Notes: generated by a model not told the origin, from the sequence alone. A stretch of 47,233 bases of DNA from Streptomyces griseorubiginosus (GCF_017614965.1 NZ_WVUG01000031.1:1-47233), one strand, 5' to 3'; positions 15,466 to 24,706 are shown, counted from the stretch's first letter. Program-made: numbers and translations.

Positions 15466-17091
15466 ATGTCCGCACCAGCGCCGTCCCCGCTGGCCATCGT
15501 CGACGCCGAGCCCCTGCCCCGGCAGGAGGAGGTCCTCACCGAGGCGGCCCTCGCCTTCGTCGCCGAGCTGCACCGGCGGTTCACGCCGCGCCGTGACGAA
15601 CTCCTCGCCCGCCGCGCCGAGCGCCGCGCCGAGATCGCCCGCACCTCCACCCTCGACTTCCTCCCCGAGACCGCCGCGATCCGCGCCGACGACTCCTGGA
15701 AGGTGGCCCCCTGCCCGCCCGCGCTGCAGGACCGCCGGGTCGAGATCACCGGCCCCACCGACCGCAAGATGACCATCAACGCCCTCAACTCCGGCGCCAG
15801 GGTATGGCTCGCGGACTTCGAGGACGCCTCCGCGCCGACCTGGGAGAACGTGGTCACCGGTCAGATCAACCTGATCGACGCGTACACCCGGAACATCGAC
15901 TTCACCGACCCGGCGAGCGGCAAGTCGTACGCCCTGCGCCCGAACGAGGAGCTGGCGACGGTCGTCATGCGCCCGCGCGGCTGGCACCTCGGCGAGCGGC
16001 ACCTGGTCGACGCCGACGGCTCCCCGGTTCCCGGCGCCCTCGTCGACTTCGGCCTCTACTTCTTCCACAACGCCCAGCGCCTGCTCGACCTCGGCAAGGG
16101 CCCGTACTTCTACCTCCCGAAGACCGAGTCGCACCTCGAGGCGCGGCTGTGGAACGACGTGTTCGTCTTCGCGCAGGACCACGTCGGCGTCCCGCAGGGC
16201 ACCATCCGCGCGACCGTGCTGATCGAGACGATCACCGCGGCCTACGAGATGGAGGAGATCCTCTACGAACTGCGCGACCACGCCTCGGGGTTGAACGCCG
16301 GCCGCTGGGACTACCTGTTCTCCATCGTCAAGAACTTCCGTGACGGCGGCGCCAAGTTCGTCCTCCCGGACCGCAACGCGGTCACGATGACGGCCCCGTT
16401 CATGCGGGCGTACACCGAACTCCTGGTCCGCACCTGCCACAAGCGCGGCGCGCACGCGATCGGCGGCATGGCGGCGTTCATCCCCTCCCGCCGGGACGCC
16501 GAGGTCAACAAGGTCGCCTTCGAGAAGGTCCGCGCCGACAAGGACCGTGAGGCCGGCGACGGGTTCGACGGCTCCTGGGTCGCCCACCCCGACCTGGTCC
16601 CGATCGCCATGGAGTCCTTCGACAAGGTCCTCGGCGACCGGCCGAACCAGAAGGACCGGCTGCGCGAGGACGTCCACGTGGAGGCGGCCGACCTGATCGC
16701 GATCGACTCGCTGGACGCGAAGCCGACCTACGCCGGTCTCGTCAACGCCGTCCAGGTGGGCATCCGTTACATCGAGGCGTGGCTGCGGGGCCTGGGCGCG
16801 GTCGCCATCTTCAACCTCATGGAGGACGCGGCCACCGCCGAGATCTCCCGCTCGCAGATCTGGCAGTGGATCAACGCGGGCGTCGAGTTCGAGAACGGCG
16901 AGAAGGCCACCCCGGAGCTGGCCCGCAAGGTCGCCGCCGAGGAACTCGACGCCATCCGTGCGGAGATCGGCGAGGAGGCCTTCACGGCCGGCCACTGGCA
17001 GCAGGCCCACGACCTGCTGCTCCAGGTCTCCCTCGACGCCGACTACGCCGACTTCCTGACCCTGCCGGCGTACGAGCAGCTGCGCGGCTGA
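15466..17091 (+). CDS. aceB: Malate synthase A
   Basis: Condenses glyoxylate with acetyl-CoA to malate (EC 2.3.3.9); cytoplasmic. At 541 residues it is the short isoform (type A). Landmarks: [35 protein letters not shown], the catalytic Arg region [25 protein letters not shown] segment [20 protein letters not shown], and [27 protein letters not shown] precedes the ATG. Together with allantoicase it lets glyoxylate from ureidoglycolate enter the TCA cycle; the operators in its promoter support common control. It ends 5 bp from a convergent gene. Confidence 0.95.
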   Translation: MSAPAPSPLAIVDAEPLPRQEEVLTEAALAFVAELHRRFTPRRDELLARRAERRAEIARTSTLDFLPETAAIRADDSWKVAPCPPALQDRRVEITGPTDRKMTINALNSGARVWLADFEDASAPTWENVVTGQINLIDAYTRNIDFTDPASGKSYALRPNEELATVVMRPRGWHLGERHLVDADGSPVPGALVDFGLYFFHNAQRLLDLGKGPYFYLPKTESHLEARLWNDVFVFAQDHVGVPQGTIRATVLIETITAAYEMEEILYELRDHASGLNAGRWDYLFSIVKNFRDGGAKFVLPDRNAVTMTAPFMRAYTELLVRTCHKRGAHAIGGMAAFIPSRRDAEVNKVAFEKVRADKDREAGDGFDGSWVAHPDLVPIAMESFDKVLGDRPNQKDRLREDVHVEAADLIAIDSLDAKPTYAGLVNAVQVGIRYIEAWLRGLGAVAIFNLMEDAATAEISRSQIWQWINAGVEFENGEKATPELARKVAAEELDAIRAEIGEEAFTAGHWQQAHDLLLQVSLDADYADFLTLPAYEQLRG

Positions 17092-17095
17092 GACC

Positions 17096-18001
17096 TCAGC
17101 CGAGGTGCACCGACCAGTCCTGTTCGGCGGCGGGCTTGCCGTGCAGGTCGGGGACCTGCCTCAGCCACGCGGGGCGTCCACGCTGGTTCCTCGCCGTGCG
17201 CAGGGCCTCCTCGGCGGCGAGTTCCTCCCGGCTCGGGAAGTCGGTGGGCAGCCACTGCCCCGAGGCGCGCACGCGCGCGTGGAGGTACGTCACGTACGCC
17301 TCGCGCGCCTCGTCGGGCGTGGCGTGGTCGGTGAGCCAGTCGTCGGGGACCTCTCCGACGACGCGGCGCAGCAGGTCCTCGGTCACCTTGGGCGCGAGTT
17401 CGGCGTCGGCGGCGCGGACGTCGGGGCCGTAGTGGCCGAGGGCGTGATGGCGGAAGTCGTACGCCTTCGCGGGGTCGGTGGCGTCCCAGCGGTGGTGGAA
17501 GACGAGGGCGGCGCCGTGGTCGATCAGCCACAGGTGCGCGGGTACGGTGCCGAGCGTCGGCCAGACCATCAGGTTGGAGCTGTGGACGGTCCGGTCGACG
17601 TTGACGGTGAGGGCGTCGAGCCAGACGATCCGGCCCGCCTCCAGGGGGTCCACGGGGAAGTGCTTCGCGACCTCGGGCGTGAAGTCCCGGGCGCCCGGCA
17701 GATAGTCCATGCCGAGGTTGACGCCGGCGCTGGCCCGGTGCAGGTCCCGCACCTCCTGGTGCGGTTCGTCGGAGGCGATCGCGGGGTCGAAGCGCACCAG
17801 CACGAGTTCGGGAAAGCGCAGGCCGAGCGCCCGCGCCAGCTCACCCACGATCACCTCGGCGACCAGCGCCTTGCGGCCCTGCGCGGAGCCGGTGAACTTC
17901 ACGACGTAGGTGCCCAGGTCGTCGGCCTCGAAGACTCCGGGCACGGAGCCGCCGGACCGCAGGGGCGTGAGATAACGGGTCGCGGTGACCTCAGACAGCA
18001 T
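17096..18001 (-). CDS. HipA-like kinase-fold protein, stand-alone
   Basis: A 301-residue protein with HipA/phosphatidylinositol-kinase-like features: GVFEADDLGTYVVKFTGSAQG (23-43, nucleotide loop and Lys), the helix ALVAEVIVGELARALGL, then WLDALTVNVDRTVHSSNLMV (catalytic loop) and HLWLIDHGAALVFHHRW (metal-binding Asp, DFG-like). The HipA N-terminal subdomain and a hipB antitoxin gene are both missing, so it need not be a toxin. Comparable single proteins occur in many actinomycetes without known targets. Its stop is 5 bp from that of aceB; 43 bp separate its start from the flavin oxidase gene end. Confidence 0.75.
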   Translation of the reverse strand: MLSEVTATRYLTPLRSGGSVPGVFEADDLGTYVVKFTGSAQGRKALVAEVIVGELARALGLRFPELVLVRFDPAIASDEPHQEVRDLHRASAGVNLGMDYLPGARDFTPEVAKHFPVDPLEAGRIVWLDALTVNVDRTVHSSNLMVWPTLGTVPAHLWLIDHGAALVFHHRWDATDPAKAYDFRHHALGHYGPDVRAADAELAPKVTEDLLRRVVGEVPDDWLTDHATPDEAREAYVTYLHARVRASGQWLPTDFPSREELAAEEALRTARNQRGRPAWLRQVPDLHGKPAAEQDWSVHLG

Positions 18002-18044
18002 CCTGGCAGGTTACCCGGCGGTGCCCGGCGCGGGACGGGCCACG

Positions 18045-19553
18045 TCAGGCCGTGACGCCCTGGGGGAACCGGAACAGGCCGTGGGGGTCGTACTTCTTCT
18101 TGACCCGGACCAGCCGGTTCGCGTTCTCGGCGTAGTAGGCGGCCATGTGGTCGGTGAGGCCGGGGTCGATGTAGTTCTGGTACGACTCGCCGTTCGAGTA
18201 AGGGTCCATGGCCCTGAAGCCGCGGTCGGCCCAGTCGCGGGCGGAGGTCAGGCTGTCCTCGTCAGTGGGGCCGACGGCGATGGACGCGTTGTAGGTGAGC
18301 AGGTAGAGGCTGTCGCGGTGCACATAGGCGGTGTCCGTACGTCTGCGCGCGTTGGCGGCACCGCCGAGCGCGGTCGCCCGCAGCTGACGCAGCTGGCCGC
18401 TCCTGCGGTCGGTGTCGTACACGGCGAGCAGCTGGGACCAGGCGGTGCGCGCGAGGGGTGAGGTGAACAGCCGGCTGCGGGCGTCGGCCCAGGCGGTGCG
18501 GGGCAGCTGCGCGTCGGCACCGGTGCCGGTGCGGTGGCACTGGGCGACGGTGTAGGACGAGCAGCCGTAGGCGATCATCAGGGCGGACTCGTACGACATC
18601 AGTGAGGCGAACTGGGACGCGGGCGGGGCGCCGACGGCGTCCGCGAGACGGGCCGCCTCCCGGTTGAGCTGGTCCAGTCCGCCGAGGCCCAGCAGGATCA
18701 CCTGGACCTGGGGGGCGGCGGCGGGGTCGGTCATGTTGACCTCGGCGAGACCGCCCACCGTCGAGGGAGCGCCGGCCAGCCACCGGGCCCAGCCGTTCAT
18801 GACGTCCACGGCCTGGTCGTAGGTCCAGTTGACGAAGGCCACCGCGATCTCGGTGACCGGGTTGGTGGTGACGGTGTACGAGGTCACCACGCCGAAGTTG
18901 CCGCCGCCACCGCCGCGCAGCGCCCAGTACAGGTCGGGGTGGTCGGCGGCGGAGGCGGTGACGCGGCGGCCGTCGGCGAGCACGACCTGGGCCGAGGTGA
19001 CCGTGTCGCAGGCCATGCCGACCGTGCGGGTCTGCGGTCCCAGGCCGCCGCCCTGCAGGAAGCCGCCGGCGCGGACCGTCGGGCAGTACCCGCCGGCGAT
19101 CGCGAGGCCGGCCGCGCCGAGGGTGTGGGTGATGTCGACCATCTGGGCGCCCGGGCCCAGGGTGACCGTGCCGGAGCCGGCCACGATCGAGTCCAGCCGG
19201 GACACGTCGACGACGAGGCCCGTGGAGGTGGAGTAGCCGCCCGCGCTGTGGCCGCCGCTGCGCACGGCCGTCGCCAGGGAGTTGTCGGCGGCGAAGCGCA
19301 GGCAGAGCGCCACGTCGGCGGGGCTCTCGCAGTAGGCGACCGCGCTCGGGTGCACCGAGTCGAACTGGATCTGGTCCAGCTGCCTGGCCTGGTCGTAGGC
19401 GGCGTCGCCGGGCAGGACCAGGTCGCCTCGTAGATGGGCGCGGAGGCTGTCCCAGCGGACCGCGGCGCGGGCCGGCCCGGCGGTGAGCATCGGGACGGCT
19501 GCCACGCCGAGGGACGCGGCCCCGGCGCGGAGAAGGGTGCGACGGCTGAGCAC
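18045..19553 (-). CDS. Exported FAD-linked oxidase, BBE-like, with bicovalent flavin motif
   Basis: A 502-residue PCMH-type flavoprotein. A Tat signal peptide opens it (SRRTLLRAGAASLGVAAVP, cleavage after ARA near 30). The FAD domain carries both covalent attachment residues: His102 (VRSGGHSAGGYS) and Cys157 (AGGYCPTVRAGG); the substrate domain and a C-terminal BBE segment (GLTDHMAAYYAENANRLVRV, ...YDPHGLFRFPQG) follow. Such enzymes oxidise alcohols, sugars or late natural-product intermediates, here outside the cytoplasm. GTG 19553 is preferred over ATG 19565 since GGGGGAAACC precedes it. A SARP-type operator reads towards it, so I assign it to the PKS cluster. Confidence 0.88.
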   Translation of the reverse strand: MLSRRTLLRAGAASLGVAAVPMLTAGPARAAVRWDSLRAHLRGDLVLPGDAAYDQARQLDQIQFDSVHPSAVAYCESPADVALCLRFAADNSLATAVRSGGHSAGGYSTSTGLVVDVSRLDSIVAGSGTVTLGPGAQMVDITHTLGAAGLAIAGGYCPTVRAGGFLQGGGLGPQTRTVGMACDTVTSAQVVLADGRRVTASAADHPDLYWALRGGGGGNFGVVTSYTVTTNPVTEIAVAFVNWTYDQAVDVMNGWARWLAGAPSTVGGLAEVNMTDPAAAPQVQVILLGLGGLDQLNREAARLADAVGAPPASQFASLMSYESALMIAYGCSSYTVAQCHRTGTGADAQLPRTAWADARSRLFTSPLARTAWSQLLAVYDTDRRSGQLRQLRATALGGAANARRRTDTAYVHRDSLYLLTYNASIAVGPTDEDSLTSARDWADRGFRAMDPYSNGESYQNYIDPGLTDHMAAYYAENANRLVRVKKKYDPHGLFRFPQGVTA

Positions 19554-19624
19554 GGTTTCCCCCATGTGGTGTCGTGACGGCTGCGGTGGCCGGCCGATCG
19601 TGGAGCCGCCGCATGGGCGGAAAA

Positions 19625-19654
19625 CTTGAATCCCCCTTGCAAGATCCGGTCAAG
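19625..19654. promoter_or_regulatory. Overlapping back-to-back SARP-type operators between the two flavoenzyme genes
   Basis: On the minus strand TTGCAAG-GGGG-ATTCAAG (19642-19625) points to the oxidase; on the plus strand TTGCAAG-ATCC-GGTCAAG (19637-19654) points to the monooxygenase. Both are heptamer pairs with 11-bp pitch and share the palindromic CTTGCAAG. Distances to the start codons are about 71 and 51 bp. The second or first heptamer deviates from the better sites at 27738-27790. Confidence 0.55.
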
Positions 19655-19705
19655 GTTCGCGCCCAGTGCGCCGGTCGAGAGTGGTGCCCCCGAAAGGAGG
19701 CAGAC

Positions 19706-20893
19706 ATGGCACGACAGCTCAGGGTGATCGTCGCGGGCGGCGGGATCGGCGGGCTCGCGACCGCGCTGGCGCTCCGCAAGGCCGGCATCGAGGTGGTCGT
19801 CCTGGAACGGGCGCTGCGGCTGCGGGCGGCGGGGTGCGGGGTGCACCTGTGGACCAACGCCGTGCTCGCGCTGCAGGACCTGGGCCTGGCCGACGCGCTG
19901 CACAAGGTCGGCAGGTCCCAGGTGCGCTGCGAGTTCCGCAACTGGAACGGGGGCGAGCTGGCCGTCTGGCCGGTCGAGGAGTTCGTGGACCGCCACGGGC
20001 AGCCGGTGGTGGCCATCGGCCGCGACGACCTGGTCGACATCCTCGCGGACGCCCTGGAGGCGGCGGCCCCGGACGCGGTACGCACGGACGCCGACGTCAC
20101 CGGCTACCGGCAGGACCCGGACGGGGTGAGCGTACTGTTGGCCGACGGATCCGAGGTCCGCGGCGATGTGCTGATCGGCGCGGACGGGGTCAGATCACGG
20201 GTGCGTGCCCAGCTCCTCGGCGACACCCCGCCCGACTTCGCCGGCTACACGGCCTGGCGGGCGGCCGTACAGGTGGAACCCGGCTTCGTGCCGGAGGACT
20301 TCTTCCGCTGCATGTTCGGCAACGGCACCCGGTTCGTCTTCTACGCCATCGCGCCGGGCCGGCTGCACTGGATGAGCGTGGCGAACACCCGGCCGGGCGG
20401 CCGGGACGGCACCGATGTCAAGAACATGCTGCTGGCCCGGCACCGGGGCTGGATGGACCCGGTGGAAGAGATCATCGAACGGACGCCCCCAGAGGTGATC
20501 CTCCGCAACGACGTGGTGGACCGCCGTCCGGACAAGGTCTGGGGCGAGGGCAGGGTCACCCTGCTCGGTGACGCGGCGCACCCGATGAACTTCAACGTCG
20601 GACAGGGAGCCTGCCAGGCACTCGAGGACGCCCTGGTGCTGGCGCGCGCGCTCGCGACGACCGCCGACCCCACGGCCGCGCTGCGCGCCTACGAGGAGGA
20701 ACGGCGGCCGCGGGTCCACTCCTTCCAGAAGGCCGCCCGCATGGTGGGCCGGGTCGGCAGCTGGGGCAACCCGCTCGCGGTCCGCGCCCGCACACTGCTC
20801 TACCGGGCGGTGTGGTCGGGTCCGGTCTGGAAGCAGGTGGACCGGGACATGGCGGCGGGCGCCCGCTGGGACGCCCCGCGGATCCCCGTCTAG
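19706..20893 (+). CDS. FAD-dependent monooxygenase (UbiH/PHBH fold)
   Basis: A 395-residue group A flavin monooxygenase. The dinucleotide-binding motif is VIVAGGGIGGLATALALRKA (8-27), the DG motif DVLIGADGVRSRVRAQLLG, and the second FAD motif RVTLLGDAAHPMNFNVGQGA followed by CQALEDALVLARAL. Such enzymes use NAD(P)H and O2 to hydroxylate or epoxidise. Perfect AAAGGAGG ribosome site 5 bases before the ATG. Divergent from the exported oxidase with shared SARP-like operators; convergent with the TetR gene, the two stops overlapping in CTAG (20890-20893). A tailoring role in the PKS cluster is inferred. Confidence 0.9.
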   Translation: MARQLRVIVAGGGIGGLATALALRKAGIEVVVLERALRLRAAGCGVHLWTNAVLALQDLGLADALHKVGRSQVRCEFRNWNGGELAVWPVEEFVDRHGQPVVAIGRDDLVDILADALEAAAPDAVRTDADVTGYRQDPDGVSVLLADGSEVRGDVLIGADGVRSRVRAQLLGDTPPDFAGYTAWRAAVQVEPGFVPEDFFRCMFGNGTRFVFYAIAPGRLHWMSVANTRPGGRDGTDVKNMLLARHRGWMDPVEEIIERTPPEVILRNDVVDRRPDKVWGEGRVTLLGDAAHPMNFNVGQGACQALEDALVLARALATTADPTAALRAYEEERRPRVHSFQKAARMVGRVGSWGNPLAVRARTLLYRAVWSGPVWKQVDRDMAAGARWDAPRIPV

Positions 20894-21525
20894 GAACTCA
20901 GCTGAGCGGCGAAGAGCGGTTCGAGTCCGTTCAGCATCAGGGCCCTGGCCCGCTCGGTTCCGCCCTTGACCCGGCCGGCCATCGCCAGGGAGACACAGCC
21001 GTGCAGGAAGGCCCAGACGGTGTCGACCGCGCCGCCGGGATCGCCCAGCTCGGCGCCGCGCGCCTCCGCGATGCTCTGCAGGGCGATGCGGAAGGTCCGA
21101 AAGGCGGTCTTCGCCTCGGGCGGGGTCTCGGCGGTGCCGAAGGGCACGCCGTCCATGCCGTTCATCGCCTGGTAGAGCTCGGGTGAGGCGAACGCGAAGG
21201 CCCAGTACGCCTCGGCCATCGCGGCGAGCCGCTGCGGCGCCGGGGCCTCGGCGGCGGCCTCCAGCCGGGCGGTGAGTTCGCTGAAGCCGACCAGCATCAG
21301 CTCGACGAAGAGCGACTCCTTGCTGGAGAAGTACTGGTACAGGATCGGCGGGGTGTACTCCAGCTTGTGGGCGATGCGGCGGATGGTGACCGCGTTCCAC
21401 CCCTCCTCGGCCGCGATGTCCCGCGCCGCCTCCAGCAGTCGCGCGCGCATCTGCTGACGCTCCCGTTCGCGGCGCGCTCTGCTGGCGCTCGGCTTCGGCT
21501 GCGCGAGCCCGGGTTTCGTCGTCAC
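20890..21525 (-). CDS. TetR-family repressor, likely of the adjacent exporter operon
   Basis: A 211-residue regulator: a basic leader, then the HTH (RARLLEAARDIAAEEGW, VTIRRIAHKLEYTPPILYQYF, about 27-72), then an all-helical ligand domain with a TetR_C-like pattern (YWAFAFASPELYQAMNG). GTG start at 21525 with GGAAGGAC upstream. It is divergent from the NmrA-like/MmpL operon, and the 86-bp gap contains a TetR-type palindrome covering that operon's -10. The usual logic is export induced by the cluster product or a precursor. Confidence 0.9.
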   Translation of the reverse strand: MTTKPGLAQPKPSASRARRERERQQMRARLLEAARDIAAEEGWNAVTIRRIAHKLEYTPPILYQYFSSKESLFVELMLVGFSELTARLEAAAEAPAPQRLAAMAEAYWAFAFASPELYQAMNGMDGVPFGTAETPPEAKTAFRTFRIALQSIAEARGAELGDPGGAVDTVWAFLHGCVSLAMAGRVKGGTERARALMLNGLEPLFAAQLSS

Positions 21526-21538
21526 GTTCGTCCTTCCG

Positions 21539-21584
21539 TTGACAGCGGAATCCTATCGCCGATCTAATGTCTAACAATGATAGA
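21539..21584. promoter_or_regulatory. Divergent promoters and TetR-type operator
   Basis: Plus-strand TTGACA (21539-21544) and TCTAAT (21563-21568), 18-bp spacer. The palindrome TCTAaCAaTGaTAGA (21570-21584; 6 of 7 pairs match) lies at the start region. On the minus strand TTGTTA (21572-21577) and TAGGAT (21550-21555), 16-bp spacer, would serve the TetR gene, so one repressor could block both. A wider inverted pair ATGTC...GACAT also frames the site. Confidence 0.6.
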
Positions 21585-21611
21585 TTTCCTGACATCATTA
21601 AGGAGACAGGC

Positions 21612-22499
21612 GTGATCGTCGTCTTCGGCGGCACCGGCAAGGTCGGCCGCCAGATCGTGGACCAGCTCCGCAGCGACCGGCACCCGGTGCGCGTCGTCAC
21701 CCGGACCCCCACCTCGGCGAAGTTCCCCCGGGACGTCGAGGTCGTCGCCGGTGATCTGCACGACCGGCACTCACTGGTGCGGGCCGTCACCGGCGCCCGG
21801 GCGGTCGTCTGCACCGTCCAGGGCGGCAACGGCAAGGGGGCGAGCGGCCCCCGCGGCATCGAGGGCAAGGGCGTCCCGACCCTGATCGACGTCGCCCGGG
21901 ACGCCGCGGTCGACAACTTCGTCTACCTCTCGACCGCGAGCGCCCGCGCCGACAGCCCGGTGGAGTTCTTCCGCCTCAAGTTCGAGGCCGAGCGCACGCT
22001 GCGCGGCAGCGGGCTGCCGTTCTCGATCCTTCGGCCGACCCATCTGATGGACACCTGGGTGGAGATGCTCGCCGAGCCGATCGCCAAGAAGGGGAAGGCC
22101 ATGGTGCTGGGCTCGGGCACCAACCCGGTCTCCTGGGTGGCCGGTACGGACGTCGCCCGGGTGGCCGCCGCACTGGCGCTGCGCGCGGGTGAGAACTTCT
22201 CCGCCGATCTCGGCGGCCCCGAGGCGCTGACCCTCGCCCAGGTCAACGAGCTCGTCGCCGCGTCGATGGGCACGCAGGTCAAGGGCGAGAACAAGATGCC
22301 GGTCGGCATGCTGCGGCCGATGAGCGCGCTGATGAAGCCGTTCAACCCGGTCCTGGCGCGGCAGATGCAGATGGGCGTGGTCCTCGACACCCAGCCGCAG
22401 GTCGTCGACTCGGGCGCGGTCTGGGCGAGGTACGGGCAGCCGCTGCCGCTCTCGGCGTGGCTGCAGCGTCACCGGCCCGGTGTCACGGAGGGCGTCTGA
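21612..22499 (+). CDS. NmrA/SDR-like NAD(P)-binding protein
   Basis: A 295-residue atypical SDR: VIVVFGGTGKVGRQIVDQLR (1-20) is the NAD(P)-binding loop, followed by VRVVTRTPTSAKFP, VEVVAGDLHDRHSL, VVCTVQGG, FVYLSTASARADSP and FSILRPTHLMDTW. There is no classical Tyr-x3-Lys, so it may be a redox sensor or an isomerase/reductase of the NmrA type. GTG 21612 with AAGGAGA 6 bases before is chosen; an in-frame ATG at 21567 lies inside the operator. Its stop overlaps the ATG of the MmpL gene (TGATG). Substrate unknown. Confidence 0.82.
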   Translation: MIVVFGGTGKVGRQIVDQLRSDRHPVRVVTRTPTSAKFPRDVEVVAGDLHDRHSLVRAVTGARAVVCTVQGGNGKGASGPRGIEGKGVPTLIDVARDAAVDNFVYLSTASARADSPVEFFRLKFEAERTLRGSGLPFSILRPTHLMDTWVEMLAEPIAKKGKAMVLGSGTNPVSWVAGTDVARVAAALALRAGENFSADLGGPEALTLAQVNELVAASMGTQVKGENKMPVGMLRPMSALMKPFNPVLARQMQMGVVLDTQPQVVDSGAVWARYGQPLPLSAWLQRHRPGVTEGV

Positions 22500-24706
22500 T
22501 GTACGCCGCCATCGGCGCGTTCCTCGTCCGCCGGGCCCGGCTCGTGCTGGCCGTCTCCGGCGTCGCCCTGGTCGCGGCCGTCCTGCTGTCGGGCGGCGCG
22601 TTCACCAAGCTGCAGGGCGGCGGCTTCACCCCGGCGGGGGCCGAGTCGGTCGCCGCCCGGAAGCTGGTCGACCAGAAGTTCGGCGGTGACCCCAACCTGG
22701 TCCTGGTCGTCGAGGCCAGGTCCGGCACGGTCGACGCGCCGGAGGCCGGCGCGGCGGGCGCGAACCTCGCCGCCGCGCTGAAGGCCCGTCACGAACTGCG
22801 CAACGTGACCACGTACTGGTCCTCCAAGGCGCCCTCGCTCAAGTCGCCCGACGGACGGTACGCGCTGGTCCTCGCGCATGTCACGGGCACGGAGAACGAG
22901 CAGGACAAGACCGTCGGCGCCGTCGTCGACCACGACCTGAAGAAGGCCGGCGGCGCGGTGCTGGTACGGCCCGCGGGCCCGCTCGGCGTCAGCCACGAGA
23001 TCAGTGTGAAGGTCAAGAAGGGGATCGCCCTCGCCGAGGGCATCGCGGTGCCGCTGACGCTGCTGCTGCTCCTCGTGGTGTTCGGAAGCCTGGTCTCGGC
23101 GCTGCTGCCACTGGTGATCGCGCTGCTGGCGGTGCTGGGCACGTTCGCGGAGCTGTCCGTCCTGGGTTCGGTCACCGACGTCAGCGTCTTCGCCACCAAC
23201 CTCACCACGGCGATGGCGCTCGGCCTGGCGATCGACTACGCGCTGCTGAGCGTCAGCCGGTTCCGCGAGGAGCTGGCACGCGGGCGTGACGTGGCGGCCG
23301 CGGTGATCCGCACGGTGGAGACCGCCGGGCGGACGATCGTGTTCAGCGCGGCGGCCGTGGCGGCGGCGATGTGCGCGCTGCTGGTCTTCCAGTCGGTTTT
23401 CCTGCGCTCGCTCGCCTACGCGGGCATCGGACTGACGGTCGTCTCGGCGGTGGCCGCGGTGATCGTGCTGCCGGCGCTGCTGGCGGTGCTCGGTCACCGG
23501 GTCAACGCCGGCCGCATCCCCAAGGTCCGTTCGACGCGGATCGCGGCCTCCCGGCCGTGGGGCCGGCTGGCGGGAGCCGTCATGCGACGGCCGTTCGTCC
23601 TCGCCGCGCCGATCATCGCGGCCCTGGTGCTCCTGGCCCTGCCCGCGCTGCACATCTCCTTCGCCACACCCGACGACAGGATGCTGCCGACCTCGGCCGA
23701 CAGCCGCCGGGCGAGCGAGGTGCTGCGCACATCGTTCGGCGGTGACACCACCGCCCGGATCAGCGCGGTCAGCCGGCGGCCGGTGGCCCGGGATCAGATC
23801 ACGTCGTACGCCCGGCGGCTGTCCGAACTGCCGCACGTCGGACGGGTCGACAGCAGCGCGGGGCGGTTCGTCGCGGGCGCGCGGTCGGGCACCGGCGAGG
23901 CGGGCGGGCTGAGCGCGGCCGGCACCGAACAGGTGCTGATCACGCCGGCGTCCGGCGTCGGCCCCGAGTCCCGGGCAGCCCAGGACCTGGTCAAGGACGT
24001 CCGCGGGGTGGACTCGCCCGGGCACTTCCTGGTGGGCGGCACCACCGCGGAGCTGATCGACACCAAGGACGCCATGCGCTCCCGGCTGCCCCTGGCGGTC
24101 GGGCTGATCGTGCTGACCACGTTCGTGCTGCTCTTCCTCTTCACCGGCAGCCTCGTGCAGCCGCTGCGGGCACTGCTGCTGAACGCGCTCGGGCTCGCGA
24201 GCGTGCTCGGGCTGATGGTGCTCGTGTTCCAGGACGGACATCTGAGCGGGCTGCTGGACATCACCGCACGGCCGCTCGACACCTCGATGCCGGTGCTGCT
24301 GCTCTGCATCGCCTTCGGTCTGTCGATGGACTACGAGGTGTTCGTCATGAGCCGGATCGCCGAGTTGCGCAAGGGGGGCGCGAGCACCCGGGAGGCGGTG
24401 GTCGAGGGGCTCGGCAGGACGGGACGGATCGTCAGCACCGCGGCCGGGCTGATCGCCATCAGCTTCTTCGCCTGGGTGGTCAGCCCGCTGACCTTCGGCA
24501 AGTTCTTCGGCATCGGGACGGGCCTGGCCATCGTCCTGGACGCCACCGTCATGCGCGGTGTCCTGCTGCCCGCGTCGTTCCGGCTGCTGGGCGACGCCTC
24601 CTGGTACGCGCCCCGGTTCCTGCGCCGTGTGCACGACCGGTTCGGGTTGAGCGAGGCGGAGGAGGAGACCTCCTCCGCCCGCTCCTCCGTCACGGTGACA
24701 GGCTGA
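22499..24706 (+). CDS. MmpL-family RND transporter
   Basis: A 735-residue inner-membrane exporter of the MMPL/RND superfamily with about 12 membrane helices in two repeats. Each repeat begins with one helix (about 12-32 and 375-395) and a periplasmic loop, then five helices. The paired proton-relay motifs are visible as GLAIDYALLSVSRF and GLSMDYEVFVMSRI. The start overlaps the NmrA-like stop, with GGAGGGCG 7-8 bases upstream. Homologues export lipids, pigments and polyketides; with the TetR gene nearby this is the likely export and self-protection system of the cluster. Its 3' end overlaps the convergent SARP gene by 17 bp. Confidence 0.93.
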   Translation: MYAAIGAFLVRRARLVLAVSGVALVAAVLLSGGAFTKLQGGGFTPAGAESVAARKLVDQKFGGDPNLVLVVEARSGTVDAPEAGAAGANLAAALKARHELRNVTTYWSSKAPSLKSPDGRYALVLAHVTGTENEQDKTVGAVVDHDLKKAGGAVLVRPAGPLGVSHEISVKVKKGIALAEGIAVPLTLLLLLVVFGSLVSALLPLVIALLAVLGTFAELSVLGSVTDVSVFATNLTTAMALGLAIDYALLSVSRFREELARGRDVAAAVIRTVETAGRTIVFSAAAVAAAMCALLVFQSVFLRSLAYAGIGLTVVSAVAAVIVLPALLAVLGHRVNAGRIPKVRSTRIAASRPWGRLAGAVMRRPFVLAAPIIAALVLLALPALHISFATPDDRMLPTSADSRRASEVLRTSFGGDTTARISAVSRRPVARDQITSYARRLSELPHVGRVDSSAGRFVAGARSGTGEAGGLSAAGTEQVLITPASGVGPESRAAQDLVKDVRGVDSPGHFLVGGTTAELIDTKDAMRSRLPLAVGLIVLTTFVLLFLFTGSLVQPLRALLLNALGLASVLGLMVLVFQDGHLSGLLDITARPLDTSMPVLLLCIAFGLSMDYEVFVMSRIAELRKGGASTREAVVEGLGRTGRIVSTAAGLIAISFFAWVVSPLTFGKFFGIGTGLAIVLDATVMRGVLLPASFRLLGDASWYAPRFLRRVHDRFGLSEAEEETSSARSSVTVTG

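Noticed and set aside
17096..18001. HipBA toxin-antitoxin system
   Set aside because: No HTH antitoxin gene on either side and no N1 subdomain in the kinase; only the kinase-like fold is supported.
21567..21611. Upstream ATG start for the NmrA-like protein (MSNNDRFPDII...)
   Set aside because: It lies inside the predicted operator and right at the transcription start, and has no ribosome site. GTG 21612 has AAGGAGA at ideal spacing and begins exactly at the Rossmann strand.
22469..24634. A 721-codon minus-strand frame opposite the MmpL gene
   Set aside because: Composition is dominated by Arg, Gln, His and Asp as expected for antisense of a membrane protein in high-GC DNA; the sense strand has full MMPL motifs.
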